Assembly (NCBI GenBank): GCA_031963415.1
Contig: JASSUI010000001.1
Span: forward strand, 2,046,001-2,110,000
Direction of reading: 5' to 3'
Source of the DNA: JASSUD01 sp031963415
GTDB taxonomy: Bacteria; Pseudomonadota; Gammaproteobacteria; Burkholderiales; Burkholderiaceae
Length of the DNA: 64,000 nt
A program made the position numbers and the translations under genes. A model generated the notes under the pieces. It saw only the letters and a list, made by a program, of their open reading frames with translations, was not told the DNA's origin and made no database searches. Positions within the stretch are counted from its first letter, which is position 1. Each line of letters starts with the position of its first letter. This document shows, piece by piece, positions 12,047 through 20,248 of this stretch.

Positions 12047-12509
12047 TCATAATTGAGGATGCCGAAGGCGTTTAAAAATAAGTTTAAATTTTTTCTGAAT
12101 GATATTGTGCAAAGTGAAAGGGTTAAGCTTATTGTAGATATTTTTGAGCTTATCTTTTTGTTGAGAGTTAATGGCTTGGTGTGCCAGTAAACGTTGAGCA
12201 AGAGTCTGTGGTTGAGCATGTTTTTCAATAATTTTTGCCCCGACTCGTTTTTTCTCGCAAAGCTTCATCGTTGGGCAAAAGAAGCGGTTTAACAAGCTGA
12301 ATTCATTGGCATATAGGTCATTCATTAACCTCACTAATTTGGGGTTGTCAAAGCGCTGATAGCCAAAAAGCTGCCGAACACAAGCCCATTTTTTTTTGCT
12401 CGACGTGTGCGTTATCGTTTGAGTGATAGGGGCGAGAGCGAGTGAATTGAATAGGCTGCGAATGATGTGGGAAATAGCGCACTAAATGCCAATTTAAGAA
12501 CTCAGCGCC
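12047..12509 (-). pseudogene. Integrase-core transposase, C-terminal part (interrupted by IS110)
   Basis: Read on the minus strand: GAEFLNWHLVRYF, FTRSRPYHSNDNAHVEQKKW, then VRQLFGYQRFDNPKLVRLMN and FFCPTMKLCEKKRVGAKIIE. This is the final part of an integrase-core (DDE, rve) transposase with the catalytic Glu in HVEQK. A run of nine A (minus strand, within the HVEQKK codons) puts the two pieces in different frames; eight A would join them. The N-terminal part lies at 13847-14517, separated by an IS110-type element. Confidence 0.82.
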
Positions 12510-12536
12510 ATAGTACATGCAGAATGTTAGTCATTA

Positions 12537-12576
12537 GTTGAATGGCCTCTTGGCCTAGGCCAAGAGGCCATTCAAC
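12537..12576. repeat. Perfect 40-bp palindrome in the IS110 left end
   Basis: Twenty bases starting GTTGAATGGCC are followed at once by their exact reverse complement, with no loop. It lies between the left end and the transposase start. It could be a protein site or a strong RNA hairpin that shields the transposase from outside transcription. Confidence 0.9.
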
Positions 12577-12619
12577 CTTCAGTTTGTCTGTTCACAGAAA
12601 ACAGAAGGAGAAACTTAAG

Positions 12620-13605
12620 ATGACTGGCACGATAAATATCCCACCCAGCCGAAATTTGGTTGCAATTGATATTACACGCTACTGGCATTATGTATTGATT
12701 GAGAATACGGTAGGAAAGCGGCAACGATTCAAGATGGCCAACGCAGCGGCAGACTTTGACCGCCTGGTTCAATATTTACAATCCTTATCTGGTCCAATCC
12801 GTGTTGGGCTTGAGCCGACCGGGGATTACTATCGGTCGCTAGCACATCGATTGCTCGGAGCGGCTTTTGAGGTCGTGAGTATCAATTCAGTCGCTCAAGC
12901 GCGCTATCGAGACGCGATGTTCAATTGTGCTAGCAGCCTGGGATACCGTTGGACGCAAAGTTAATAAACAAGCCAAACTGGAGGAAATAGGGGAAATGGC
13001 CGGGGCGACAACGGCACTGCCCCACGCGTTGGACTGCCTTGCAGTTGAAATGTTTCGCGTGACCCTAACCCGTTATCAACAGCTGAATCAGCTACGTAAT
13101 GAGCTTGAAGCCCGTGCGACCCAAGTGCTCGATGGACGGCCTGAATTCGGCCATTTACAAACGCTACCCGGCGTCGGCCCCATCATCGCCTTAACCATCC
13201 TCGCCGAAGCAGGCGATGTCCGCCGGTTCGGTCATCATCGGCAATTCTTAAAATATTGCGGCTTCGATCTGGCTAAACAGCAATCCGGCAGTTATCGTGG
13301 CAAAGAGCGACTCTCCAAACGAGGTAATGCTAGATTGCGGCTCGCATTCTGGCTGGCTGGCGGGCGTGGGCGCAGTACGGATGCGCGAGAATTCCTTTCG
13401 CAGTAAATATGAACGATATATTCAATCTGCCCCAGGCGATGCAGATGTGCGACGTAAGGCGTTGACCGCTGTCGCTGCTAAAATGGCACGCGTGGCCTAC
13501 AGTCTTTGCAAGATGAACCAGCCCTATCGGCAGTTCTTTGAGCAAAGTTTACCCAGTGAATCGATCCCTCTCTCGGCTGCCGTTGGGGCGCATGCGACCC
13601 CGTAG
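12620..13605 (+). pseudogene. IS110-family transposase, frameshifted and internally deleted
   Basis: A good ribosome site (AGAAGGAG) precedes ATG 12620. Frame one reads NLVAIDITRYWHYVLIENT and RVGLEPTGDYY (RuvC-like DEDD domain). Near 12930 it breaks and a long central stretch (the usual KNDPKDAQVI region) is absent. Frame two gives LQTLPGVGPIIALTILAEAG with RFGHHRQFLKYCGFDL (helix-hairpin-helix and Tnp2 domain). A second shift near 13350 leads to VRMRENSFRSKYERYI and AAKMARVAYSL. With two shifts and a deletion it cannot be active. Confidence 0.93.
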
Positions 13606-13846
13606 ATAATGCTCGGACCTTTCACTGGGTTCTCTATGCTGTTTTAAGTACGGTGAAGATCGTGGCGATAGCTTCGAATCTTGTGTCTACTATGGTCAGG
13701 CAAGGTTACCCATCAATGTGAAAGAACACTGGATTAACTGTATTGCTTTGATGGCTATTTTCTATGGGTCAAACGGTCTGCCCGCTTCGCAAAAATCCTT
13801 CGTCCTTTTTATTGAAAAAGTATATTTAAGCTATTGCATTTAGTAC

Positions 13847-14517
13847 GTTATCACAATCAAAGCCTTGTACCTCAAAGGGTAAAACTTTCTGCGCCGCCTG
13901 AATCATGCTTCATGACGCCCTCAGCGCCTTTGTTCCAGGTGGTACGACATTCAGTCCAACCCCAGTAAAGATCAGTCATGGTGAGGCTCCAGACAAAATC
14001 TCCTGCCAGGCTCGTGCCGCCATGTGCCACCGTATCGCCCTCGATAAAGCCTGACTGTGCGGTATCCCAACGACAACCTTGCAAAGGAATTTTGTTTTTC
14101 AGCCAGGTGCCTGGTTTGGTACCTGATAAACCTCACTTGCCCACCTGAACTCTTACGGGTGCAAGCAAGCGGTCGAGGGGGGGGGCAGCAGACATAGCCA
14201 GAAGCTTGTGGCGCGCGTCGTCAGCGATATCACCATACCTTACCTCATAGTGGGGGAGCCAAAGCGGTAGAGCGACTTTTAAGCGTTTGGATGCTATTTG
14301 ATCAGTAGCCAGCCAAATGGCCTAATGGCACCATGACTTCAGCACAGTCGTAGCGTGATGGTTTACCTGGCTTTCTTTTAGTCGTGCGCTTTTTAGGCTC
14401 ATTTAAAAATCGTAACGCATATTTTCGAGGGTAGCCACAGACCGCACAAAATTCATCCAATACCTTGCTTTTATCAATTTGCTTTGCCCTACAGTAGTGC
14501 TTCTGAATAGCTTCCAA
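13847..14517 (-). pseudogene. Integrase-core transposase, N-terminal part (interrupted by IS110)
   Basis: The minus strand starts MEAIQKHYCRAKQIDKSKVL, DEFCAVCGYPRKYALRFL (DNA-binding part). After a frameshift it continues WLATDQIASKRLKVALPLWL and PHYEVRYGDIADDARHKLLA. A nine-C run on the minus strand precedes the next segment. An in-frame TGA precedes GLSGTKPGTWLKNKIPLQGC. GFIEGDTVAHGG carries the first catalytic Asp and WSLTMTDLYWGWTE the next block. Near the end another shift leads into VQGFDCDN, exactly where IS110 cuts in. Several independent lesions show long inactivity. Confidence 0.85.
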
Positions 14518-14696
14518 ATAGGCCTGTTTCTCATTCTTTTCATCATCGATAACCTGTTTTTCTTCGTTTGCCTATGAGGTGAGTCAACGTATGACTTTTT
14601 TACCTACCTTGAGTTACTTTTAATTTGAGGCAATTCGAGCGCTGCAATAGCCATTGACAAGTTGGCGTCTAAAGATCATAATCCGCCGTTTTGTAC
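14518..14696. other. Gap between transposase remnant and tRNA cluster
   Basis: It contains related direct segments TGAGGTGAGTCAACG and TTGAGTTACTTTTAATTTGAGG that may be the terminal repeats of the integrase-core element. No gene is seen. Confidence 0.35.
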
Positions 14697-14782
14697 GGAG
14701 GGATGCCCGAGTGGCTAAAGGGGGCAGACTGTAAATCTGTTGGCTTACGCCTACGTTGGTTCGAATCCAACTCCCTCCACCA
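14697..14782 (+). tRNA. tRNA-Tyr (GTA)
   Basis: 86 bases with encoded CCA. The acceptor GGAGGGA/TCCCTCC pairs, the anticodon GTA is in CTGTAAA, and a long variable arm (GGCTTACGCC) marks a class II tRNA. First of the Tyr-Gly-Thr cluster before tuf. Confidence 0.98.
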
Positions 14783-14814
14783 AACAAAGCAGCATTGGGT
14801 CAAAGCTTGATCAT

Positions 14815-14888
14815 GCGGGTGTAGCTCAATGGTAGAGCAGAAGCCTTCCAAGCTTACGACGAGGGTTCGATTCCCTTCACCCGCTCCA
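14815..14888 (+). tRNA. tRNA-Gly (TCC)
   Basis: 74 bases with encoded CCA. The acceptor GCGGGTG/CACCCGC pairs and the anticodon TCC is in CTTCCAA. Same order as in other Burkholderiales. Confidence 0.98.
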
Positions 14889-15230
14889 ATTAGCTGTCAT
14901 TAAAATTTATTGCTAGTGATAATCGCAGGAGCTACCTGTATAAGTAGTCTGTTGATTTTCGCTAATTTGTTTTGATCGTTGTTTTTTGTTGGCGGTTCAC
15001 TGCTTTATTTTTTGTATGGGCAAAAGAGCGTTTCTAGTAAAAATACTGGAAAGCCATTTGTGAAGTCATTAAATAATTTAAAGCAGTCGAATTGTTGTTG
15101 CAACGAAAACAATGCCATAAAAAATAAATATTGAGGCACTAAAAAAGACTTAATAATTTTTAGGTTGATTTTTTTAAGTGCGATATTTAGATTTTTTGAT
15201 AGATATCTGTAGGTGGCTTTTAGAGCCGAT
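14889..15230. other. AT-rich spacer between tRNA-Gly and tRNA-Thr
   Basis: 342 bases, much wider than the few bases usual in this tRNA cluster. It contains an imperfect inverted repeat, GCACTAAAAAA (15136-15146) with TTTTTTTAAGTGC (15169-15181), that could be a terminator on either strand. A separate promoter for tRNA-Thr-tuf is expected here, but I found no convincing -35/-10 pair. Confidence 0.5.
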
Positions 15231-15305
<75 letters not shown>

Positions 15306-15368
15306 GAATCGCCAAAGTAATATATTTGCTCGACGCAATTAGTAGAAAAATCCTGTTCAGGAGTTAGC

Positions 15369-16559
15369 ATGGCTAAAGAGAAATTTCAGCGGAGCAAGCC
15401 GCACGTAAACGTAGGCACGATCGGACACGTTGATCACGGTAAGACAACGTTAACGGCCGCGATTGCGACGGTGCTGGCGGATAAATTCGGTGGTGAGAAA
15501 AAAGCGTACGATCAAATCGATGCGGCCCCCGAAGAAAAAGCCCGCGGTATTACGATTAATACGGCACACGTTGAGTACGAAACGGCAGCGCGCCACTACG
15601 CACACGTAGACTGCCCAGGTCACGCGGATTATGTGAAGAACATGATTACCGGTGCGGCGCAGATGGACGGTGCGATTTTGGTTTGCTCAGCAGCTGATGG
15701 TCCTATGCCACAAACCCGTGAGCACATTCTATTGGCTCGTCAGGTGGGTGTGCCGTACATCATCGTATTTTTGAATAAATGCGATATGGTGGACGATGCT
15801 GAGTTGCTCGAACTGGTCGAAATGGAAGTACGTGAGTTGCTCTCCAAATATGATTTCCCAGGCGATGACGTGCCGTTCATTCAAGGTTCAGCCAAATTGG
15901 CATTGGAAGGCGATAAAGGCGAACTCGGCGAACAAGCGATCATGAAGTTGGCTGAGGCGTTAGACAGCTATATTCCTACTCCTGAGCGTGCAGTAGATGG
16001 CACATTCTTGATGCCAATCGAAGACGTATTCTCAATTTCTGGTCGCGGTACTGTTGTAACCGGTCGTATTGAGCGCGGTCTGATTAAGGTTGGTGAAGAA
16101 GTTGAAATTGTTGGCTTGAAAGATACGGTCAAAACAACGTGTACGGGCGTTGAGATGTTCCGTAAGTTGTTAGATCAAGGTGAGGCAGGGGATAACGTAG
16201 GTATTCTGTTGCGTGGTACGAAGCGTGAAGATGTTGAGCGTGGTCAAGTGTTGGCGAAACCGGGTTCGATTAAGCCGCATACTGAATTCGAAGCTGAGGT
16301 TTATATTCTGAGCAAAGAAGAAGGTGGACGTCATACGCCATTCTTTAGCAACTATCGTCCGCAGTTTTACTTCCGTACGACCGATGTAACGGGTTCGATT
16401 GAGTTGCCCGAAGGGAAAGAGATGGTGATGCCAGGTGATAACGTGTCGGTTAAAGTGAAGTTAATTGCACCGATCGCGATGGAAGAGGGTGTGCGTTTCT
16501 CGATCCGTGAAGGGGGTCGTACCGTCGGTACCGGCGTCGTCGCTAAAATTATTAAGTAG
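15369..16559 (+). CDS. tuf: Elongation factor Tu (copy 1)
   Basis: 396 residues, full length. EF-Tu carries aminoacyl-tRNA to the ribosome as a GTP complex. The GTPase motifs are GHVDHGKTTL (residues 19-28), DCPGHADY (near 81) and NKCD (near 136); domains 2 and 3 follow. AGGAG five bases before ATG is the ribosome site. The protein is identical to copy 2 at 35547. By eye the DNA differs only at codon 4 (GAG against GAA) and the stop (TAG against TAA), a sign of gene conversion. Confidence 0.99.
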   Translation: MAKEKFQRSKPHVNVGTIGHVDHGKTTLTAAIATVLADKFGGEKKAYDQIDAAPEEKARGITINTAHVEYETAARHYAHVDCPGHADYVKNMITGAAQMDGAILVCSAADGPMPQTREHILLARQVGVPYIIVFLNKCDMVDDAELLELVEMEVRELLSKYDFPGDDVPFIQGSAKLALEGDKGELGEQAIMKLAEALDSYIPTPERAVDGTFLMPIEDVFSISGRGTVVTGRIERGLIKVGEEVEIVGLKDTVKTTCTGVEMFRKLLDQGEAGDNVGILLRGTKREDVERGQVLAKPGSIKPHTEFEAEVYILSKEEGGRHTPFFSNYRPQFYFRTTDVTGSIELPEGKEMVMPGDNVSVKVKLIAPIAMEEGVRFSIREGGRTVGTGVVAKIIK

Positions 16560-16634
16560 TAGAAAGTCGCAGCAGCGAAAAAATCTTAATCGTTTGGGGT
16601 GATTTTTTCGCTGCCGTTTTGTTGTAAATGCCGA

Positions 16635-16710
16635 AGGGGTATAGCTCAACTGGTAGAGTGTCGGTCTCCAAAACCGAAGGTTGGGGGTTCGATCCCCTCT
16701 GCCCCTGCCA
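16635..16710 (+). tRNA. tRNA-Trp (CCA)
   Basis: 76 bases with encoded CCA. The acceptor AGGGGTA/TGCCCCT pairs with one imperfect position, and the anticodon CCA is in CTCCAAA. It sits between tuf and secE, its conserved place in beta-proteobacteria. Confidence 0.98.
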
Positions 16711-16737
16711 TATTAATCTGTGAAATCCATGAGTGTT

Positions 16738-17118
16738 ATGGCGAATTCTTCTGGTCATGTTTCTAAAGCGGTGAGCGACAAGTTGATTCTTGGGCTGGCT
16801 GTATTGCTGGTTTTTGCTGGTATTGCTGGATTTTATTTTTTAATTGATCAGAAAGAATATCTGCGCATCGCGTCATTGATTTTAGGAGTAAGTCTTGGCT
16901 TTATCCTTGCTCTGTGTTCGGGGGCGGGAAAGAAGTTTATTAGCTTCGCAAAAGATTCTTATCGTGAACTCCGCAAAGTAGTTTGGCCAACGCGCAAAGA
17001 AACAGGGCAAACCACGCTCATAGTATTTGTTTTCGTATTGGTAATGGCGGTTTATCTGTGGATTGGCGATAAAGCTATAGAATGGTTGGTTTTTTCGTTA
17101 ATTCTGCGTTGGAAATAA
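16738..17118 (+). CDS. secE: Preprotein translocase subunit SecE
   Basis: From ATG 16738 the product is 126 residues, the usual Burkholderia length. In-frame GTG 16720 and ATG 16729 would add six or three residues without a better ribosome site. SecE clamps SecY in the inner membrane translocon. Three hydrophobic segments are visible (about residues 18-36, 43-61 and 93-112). The conserved cytoplasmic amphipathic block is FAKDSYRELRKVVWPTRKE. nusG starts one base after the stop. Confidence 0.96.
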   Translation: MANSSGHVSKAVSDKLILGLAVLLVFAGIAGFYFLIDQKEYLRIASLILGVSLGFILALCSGAGKKFISFAKDSYRELRKVVWPTRKETGQTTLIVFVFVLVMAVYLWIGDKAIEWLVFSLILRWK

Positions 17119-17119
17119 G

Positions 17120-17749
17120 ATGAGCGATATCACACCAGATGTAAATCAGTCTTCGTCTACAAAGAAGCAAGGTTGGTATGTTGTGCATGTTTATTCCAGC
17201 ATGGAAAAAAGTGTGCAACGCGCATTGCAAGAGCGTATAGCGCAAGCTGGCTTAGAAAGTAAGTTTGGCCGTATTTTAGTGCCAACAGAAGAAGTGATAG
17301 AAGTTAAAGGTGGTCGTGAATTAGTTACTGAAAGGCGCTTCTATCCCGGCTATGTGCTCATTGAGATGGAAATGAACGATGAGACCTGGCACTTTGTAAA
17401 TGATACAAAGGGTGTGATGGGCTTTGTCGGTGGCACGAGAAAAGGCTCAGGTGGCTCGCGCAAAGGTGCTTTTCAAGGATCGCGGCCTAGCCCAATTCCT
17501 CAGGCTGAAGTAGACAAAATTCTGTCTCAGCTAGAAGGTGGATCAACCCCTCGTCCTAAAATACTCTTCAAAGTGGGTGAAATGGTACGTATTAAAAGCG
17601 AGCCATTTACTGACTTTAATGGAACTGTTGAGGAAATTCATTACGATAAATCACGTCCTCATCTTAGGGTTTCTGTGATGATTTTTGGTCGACCTACACC
17701 AGTCGATCTTGAATTCGAACAAGTCGAAAAGCTTTCCGAATTCAGTTAG
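17120..17749 (+). CDS. nusG: Transcription elongation/antitermination factor NusG
   Basis: 209 residues. NusG binds RNA polymerase through its NGN domain (GWYVVHVYSSMEKSVQ, from residue 18) and contacts Rho or ribosomal S10 through its KOW domain (VGEMVRIKSEPFTDFNGTVE). Family members in Burkholderia have about 185 residues. The extra length comes from a longer N-terminus (SSSTKKQ) and a glycine/serine/arginine-rich insertion at about residues 108-120 (GSGGSRKGAFQGS) in the linker between the domains. The start ATG follows the secE stop by one base. Confidence 0.97.
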   Translation: MSDITPDVNQSSSTKKQGWYVVHVYSSMEKSVQRALQERIAQAGLESKFGRILVPTEEVIEVKGGRELVTERRFYPGYVLIEMEMNDETWHFVNDTKGVMGFVGGTRKGSGGSRKGAFQGSRPSPIPQAEVDKILSQLEGGSTPRPKILFKVGEMVRIKSEPFTDFNGTVEEIHYDKSRPHLRVSVMIFGRPTPVDLEFEQVEKLSEFS

Positions 17750-18098
17750 TCATAAAATATTCCCAAAAATCTCAGCGTTATTTTTGTCGATAAAAACACA
17801 TAGATTATCGCGTTCGATTTTTGGGAATTTTGTATAGATCTATTAGGAAATATTAAACATTTGTGTTTAAAAATCTTTAAGCATAGTTTGAATAAATCCT
17901 AATAGATTTAAACGAAGATTCGCCAAAGCTTAAAACACTGAATGCCGGCCAAGTAGTAAGTAGCTTGGCGTGAAAGGTTGCTTTAGATTTGAGTGAATCT
18001 TCCTAGAGGAGCGACTTTTAAAATTAGTTTAAGTTTTATCAGTTTTAGAAGTCGCGTTGTACTCACCGAACGCCCAGCGTTCAATTAGGATCCTGAAG
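17750..18098. promoter_or_regulatory. Three successive inverted repeats in the nusG-rplK leader
   Basis: ATTCCCAAAAATC (17759-17771) pairs with GATTTTTGGGAAT (17816-17828), with a smaller hairpin inside. ATCTATTAGGA (17838-17848) pairs with TCCTAATAGAT (17897-17907), enclosing TTAAACA-tttg-TGTTTAA. Ribosomal protein L1 is known to repress rplK-rplA by binding the rplK leader, so a structured leader fits, but the exact L1 site cannot be read by eye. The first repeat may also be a terminator after nusG. Confidence 0.55.
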
Positions 18099-18530
18099 AT
18101 GGCAAAAAAAATTGTTGGCTTTATTAAGCTGCAAATTCCTGCTGGCAAGGCTAATCCGTCCCCACCAGTTGGTCCAGCGCTAGGTCAGCGCGGACTAAAT
18201 ATTATGGAATTTTGCAAAGCTTTTAATGCGCAAACGCAAGGTATGGAGGCTGGTTTACCGATACCGGTCGTTATTACTGCGTTTTCGGATAAAAGCTTTA
18301 CCTTTGTTCTAAAAACTCCACCTGCTACTGTCCTGATTAAAAAGGCAGCGAAAATCGATAAAGGCTCATCTAAACCTCATACAGATAAGGTTGGTAAGAT
18401 TACATTGGCTCAAGCTGAAGAAATCGCTAAAGCTAAACAGCCTGACCTTACTGCTGCTGATTTATCTGCTGCGGTGCGCACGATTGCTGGTAGTGCCCGT
18501 TCAATGGGTGTGACTGTGGAGAGGCTGTAA
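18099..18530 (+). CDS. rplK: 50S ribosomal protein L11
   Basis: 143 residues from ATG 18099 (MAKKIVGFIKLQIPAGKANP), the canonical start and length. AGGA lies 9 bases upstream. A frame open from 18057 would add 14 unrelated residues and was rejected. L11 binds 23S helices 43-44 at the GTPase centre and is needed for the stringent response. The proline-rich PSPPVGPALGQRGLNIMEFC block and C-terminal RNA-binding domain (AGSARSMGV) are intact. The stop overlaps the rplA start by one base. Confidence 0.98.
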   Translation: MAKKIVGFIKLQIPAGKANPSPPVGPALGQRGLNIMEFCKAFNAQTQGMEAGLPIPVVITAFSDKSFTFVLKTPPATVLIKKAAKIDKGSSKPHTDKVGKITLAQAEEIAKAKQPDLTAADLSAAVRTIAGSARSMGVTVERL

Positions 18531-19216
18531 TGGCGAAAATTTCTAAACGCAAGCGTCTTTTCGCAGATAAAGTTGATCGTACTAAGCTCTATCCTGTCGA
18601 TGAAGCATTGGCACTTGTTAAAGAGTGTGCAACTGCAAAATTTGACGAGTCAATCGATGTTGCTGTGCAACTCGGGATCGATGCCAGAAAATCTGATCAA
18701 GTCGTACGTGGTTCTGTTGTATTACCTGCTGGTACCGGCAAGGTCATGCGCGTAGCAGTATTCGCTCAAGGCGAAAAAGCTGAGCAAGCGCGTGCTGCAG
18801 GAGCTGATATCGTTGGAATGGACGATCTTGCTGAGCAAATTAAAGCAGGTAATCTGAATTTTGACGTCGTGATCGCTTCGCCCGATGCCATGCGTATCGT
18901 AGGTACGTTAGGTCAAATCCTTGGGCCACGCGGTTTGATGCCTAATCCCAAAGTAGGCACCGTCACACCAGACGTTGTGACTGCCGTTAAAAATGCGAAG
19001 GCAGGCCAGATTCAATTCCGTGTTGATAAAAACGGCATCGTGCATGCAACAATTGGTCGTGCTTCTTTTGAAGCTTCAGCTTTGCGCACTAATCTTGCCG
19101 CGTTAATCGAGATTTTGCAGAAATTGAAGCCAGCCAGCAGCAAAGGCCTATATCTACGCAAAATCGCGCTCTCCAGCACGATGGGTATCGGCGTGCGGAT
19201 ACAAGGTATTGAATAG
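18530..19216 (+). CDS. rplA: 50S ribosomal protein L1
   Basis: 228 residues, normal length. L1 forms the mobile stalk at the E site and is a translational repressor of its own operon. The block LGPRGLMPNPKVGTVTPDV and the KNGIVHATIGRASF RNA-binding stretch are conserved. The ATG overlaps the last base of the rplK stop, indicating coupled translation. Confidence 0.98.
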   Translation: MAKISKRKRLFADKVDRTKLYPVDEALALVKECATAKFDESIDVAVQLGIDARKSDQVVRGSVVLPAGTGKVMRVAVFAQGEKAEQARAAGADIVGMDDLAEQIKAGNLNFDVVIASPDAMRIVGTLGQILGPRGLMPNPKVGTVTPDVVTAVKNAKAGQIQFRVDKNGIVHATIGRASFEASALRTNLAALIEILQKLKPASSKGLYLRKIALSSTMGIGVRIQGIE

Positions 19217-19228
19217 GGAGATTGAACG

Positions 19229-19726
19229 ATGCCGCTGAATAAAGAAGAGAAGCAGGAAGTTGTTGCTGAAGTATCGGCGCAGGTTGCTAAGGCTCAAACT
19301 GTCATGCTTGCTGAATACCGTGGAATAACGAGCGGGGACTTGACTAAATTACGTGCAAAAGCACGCGAACAGCAAGTTCATTTGCGCGTTTTGAAAAACA
19401 CACTGATGCGCCGCGTGGTTGAAGGTACGCCATTCGCACCGCTTGCTGATCAAATGATCGGGCCATTGATTTATGGTATTTCTGAAGATGCACTTGCGGC
19501 TGCAAAAGTGATTAACGACTTTGCAAAAGGTAATGACAAGCTAGTTATTCGTTCCGGCTCTTACGAAGGTAAGGTTATGGATCGGGCCGCAATACAAGAA
19601 CTAGCGAGCATTCCAAGCCGCGAAGAGTTACTTGCTAAATTGCTAGGTGTGATGCAAGCGCCTGTCTCTGGTTTTGCACGAGCGCTTAGCCAGCTTGCAC
19701 AGAAGAAACAAGCTGAAGAGGCTTAA
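19229..19726 (+). CDS. rplJ: 50S ribosomal protein L10
   Basis: 165 residues. L10 anchors L7/L12 dimers on the 23S GTPase centre. The N-terminal AEYRGITSGDLTKLRAKARE and VLKNTLMRR bind rRNA. The C-terminal helix (LAQKKQAEE) holds the L7/L12 dimers. GGGAG lies before ATG. It follows rplA by 12 bases. In many bacteria L10 represses its own leader; here no separate leader exists. Confidence 0.98.
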   Translation: MPLNKEEKQEVVAEVSAQVAKAQTVMLAEYRGITSGDLTKLRAKAREQQVHLRVLKNTLMRRVVEGTPFAPLADQMIGPLIYGISEDALAAAKVINDFAKGNDKLVIRSGSYEGKVMDRAAIQELASIPSREELLAKLLGVMQAPVSGFARALSQLAQKKQAEEA

Positions 19727-19801
19727 GACTTTAGCGTGGTAAGTAAGCACATATCGTTCGTTAACTGATATATAAGCGAGCGGTAATTTTTAAACTAACA
19801 C

Positions 19802-19846
19802 TAAGAAGCTGTGCAAAACCGCAATGAGGCGGGCAACAGCTTCTTA
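19802..19846 (+). promoter_or_regulatory. Hairpin between rplJ and rplL
   Basis: An 11-bp perfect repeat TAAGAAGCTGT/ACAGCTTCTTA with a 23-base interior that can pair further (CCGC/GGCGG). It lies 27 bases before the rplL start. L7/L12 is needed in four or more copies per ribosome, so an RNA structure that sets a separate translation rate or stability for rplL is plausible. No T run follows, so it is not a classical terminator. Confidence 0.55.
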
Positions 19847-19873
19847 ATACGATTCCAAATTTAGGAGTATGTA

Positions 19874-20248
19874 ATGGCAATGGTGAAAGAAGACGTTCTC
19901 GAAGCTATTGGATCAATGTCGGTCTTGGAACTGAACGATTTAGTAAAAGCGTTCGAAGAAAAATTTGGTGTATCGGCAGCCGCTCTCGCCGTTGCTGGTC
20001 CTGCTGGTGGTGGCGCAGCTGCTGCAGCTGAAGAGCAAACTGAGTTCTCAGTCGTGCTGGCAGAAGCCGGTGGTAACAAAGTTTCAGTCATTAAAGCTGT
20101 TCGTGAATTGACAGGCCTCGGCTTGAAAGAAGCGAAAGATGCAGTTGATGGCGCACCGAAAACGTTGAAAGAAGGTCTGTCTAAAGCCGACGCAGAAGAA
20201 GCTAAGAAGAAGCTTGAAGCTGCTGGCGCTAAAGTCGAGCTTAAGTAA
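19874..20248 (+). CDS. rplL: 50S ribosomal protein L7/L12
   Basis: 124 residues. This acidic protein forms the flexible stalk that recruits translation GTPases. Order: N-terminal dimerisation helices (EAIGSMSVLELNDLVKAFEE), an alanine/glycine hinge (about residues 36-55) and the C-terminal domain with KAVRELTGLGLKEAKDAVDG. TAGGAG lies 7 bases before ATG. Confidence 0.99.
   Translation: MAMVKEDVLEAIGSMSVLELNDLVKAFEEKFGVSAAALAVAGPAGGGAAAAAEEQTEFSVVLAEAGGNKVSVIKAVRELTGLGLKEAKDAVDGAPKTLKEGLSKADAEEAKKKLEAAGAKVELK

Larger units (their letters stand above)
12510..13846 (+). mobile_element. IS110/IS1111-type insertion element, decayed
   Basis: Removing 12510-13846 joins GATAAC (minus-strand codons D-N) directly to GGCGCTGAGTTC (G-A-E-F), restoring the CDNGAEF block of the host transposase. 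The element boundaries are therefore known to the base. Both ends carry TAGTAC (12511-12516 and 13841-13846), as expected of IS110-type elements that recombine at a short core and make no classical duplication. Its transposase is broken. The 3' non-coding end (13606-13846) is the longer one, as in the IS1111 subgroup, where a guide (bridge) RNA would be encoded; that is inference. Confidence 0.85.
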
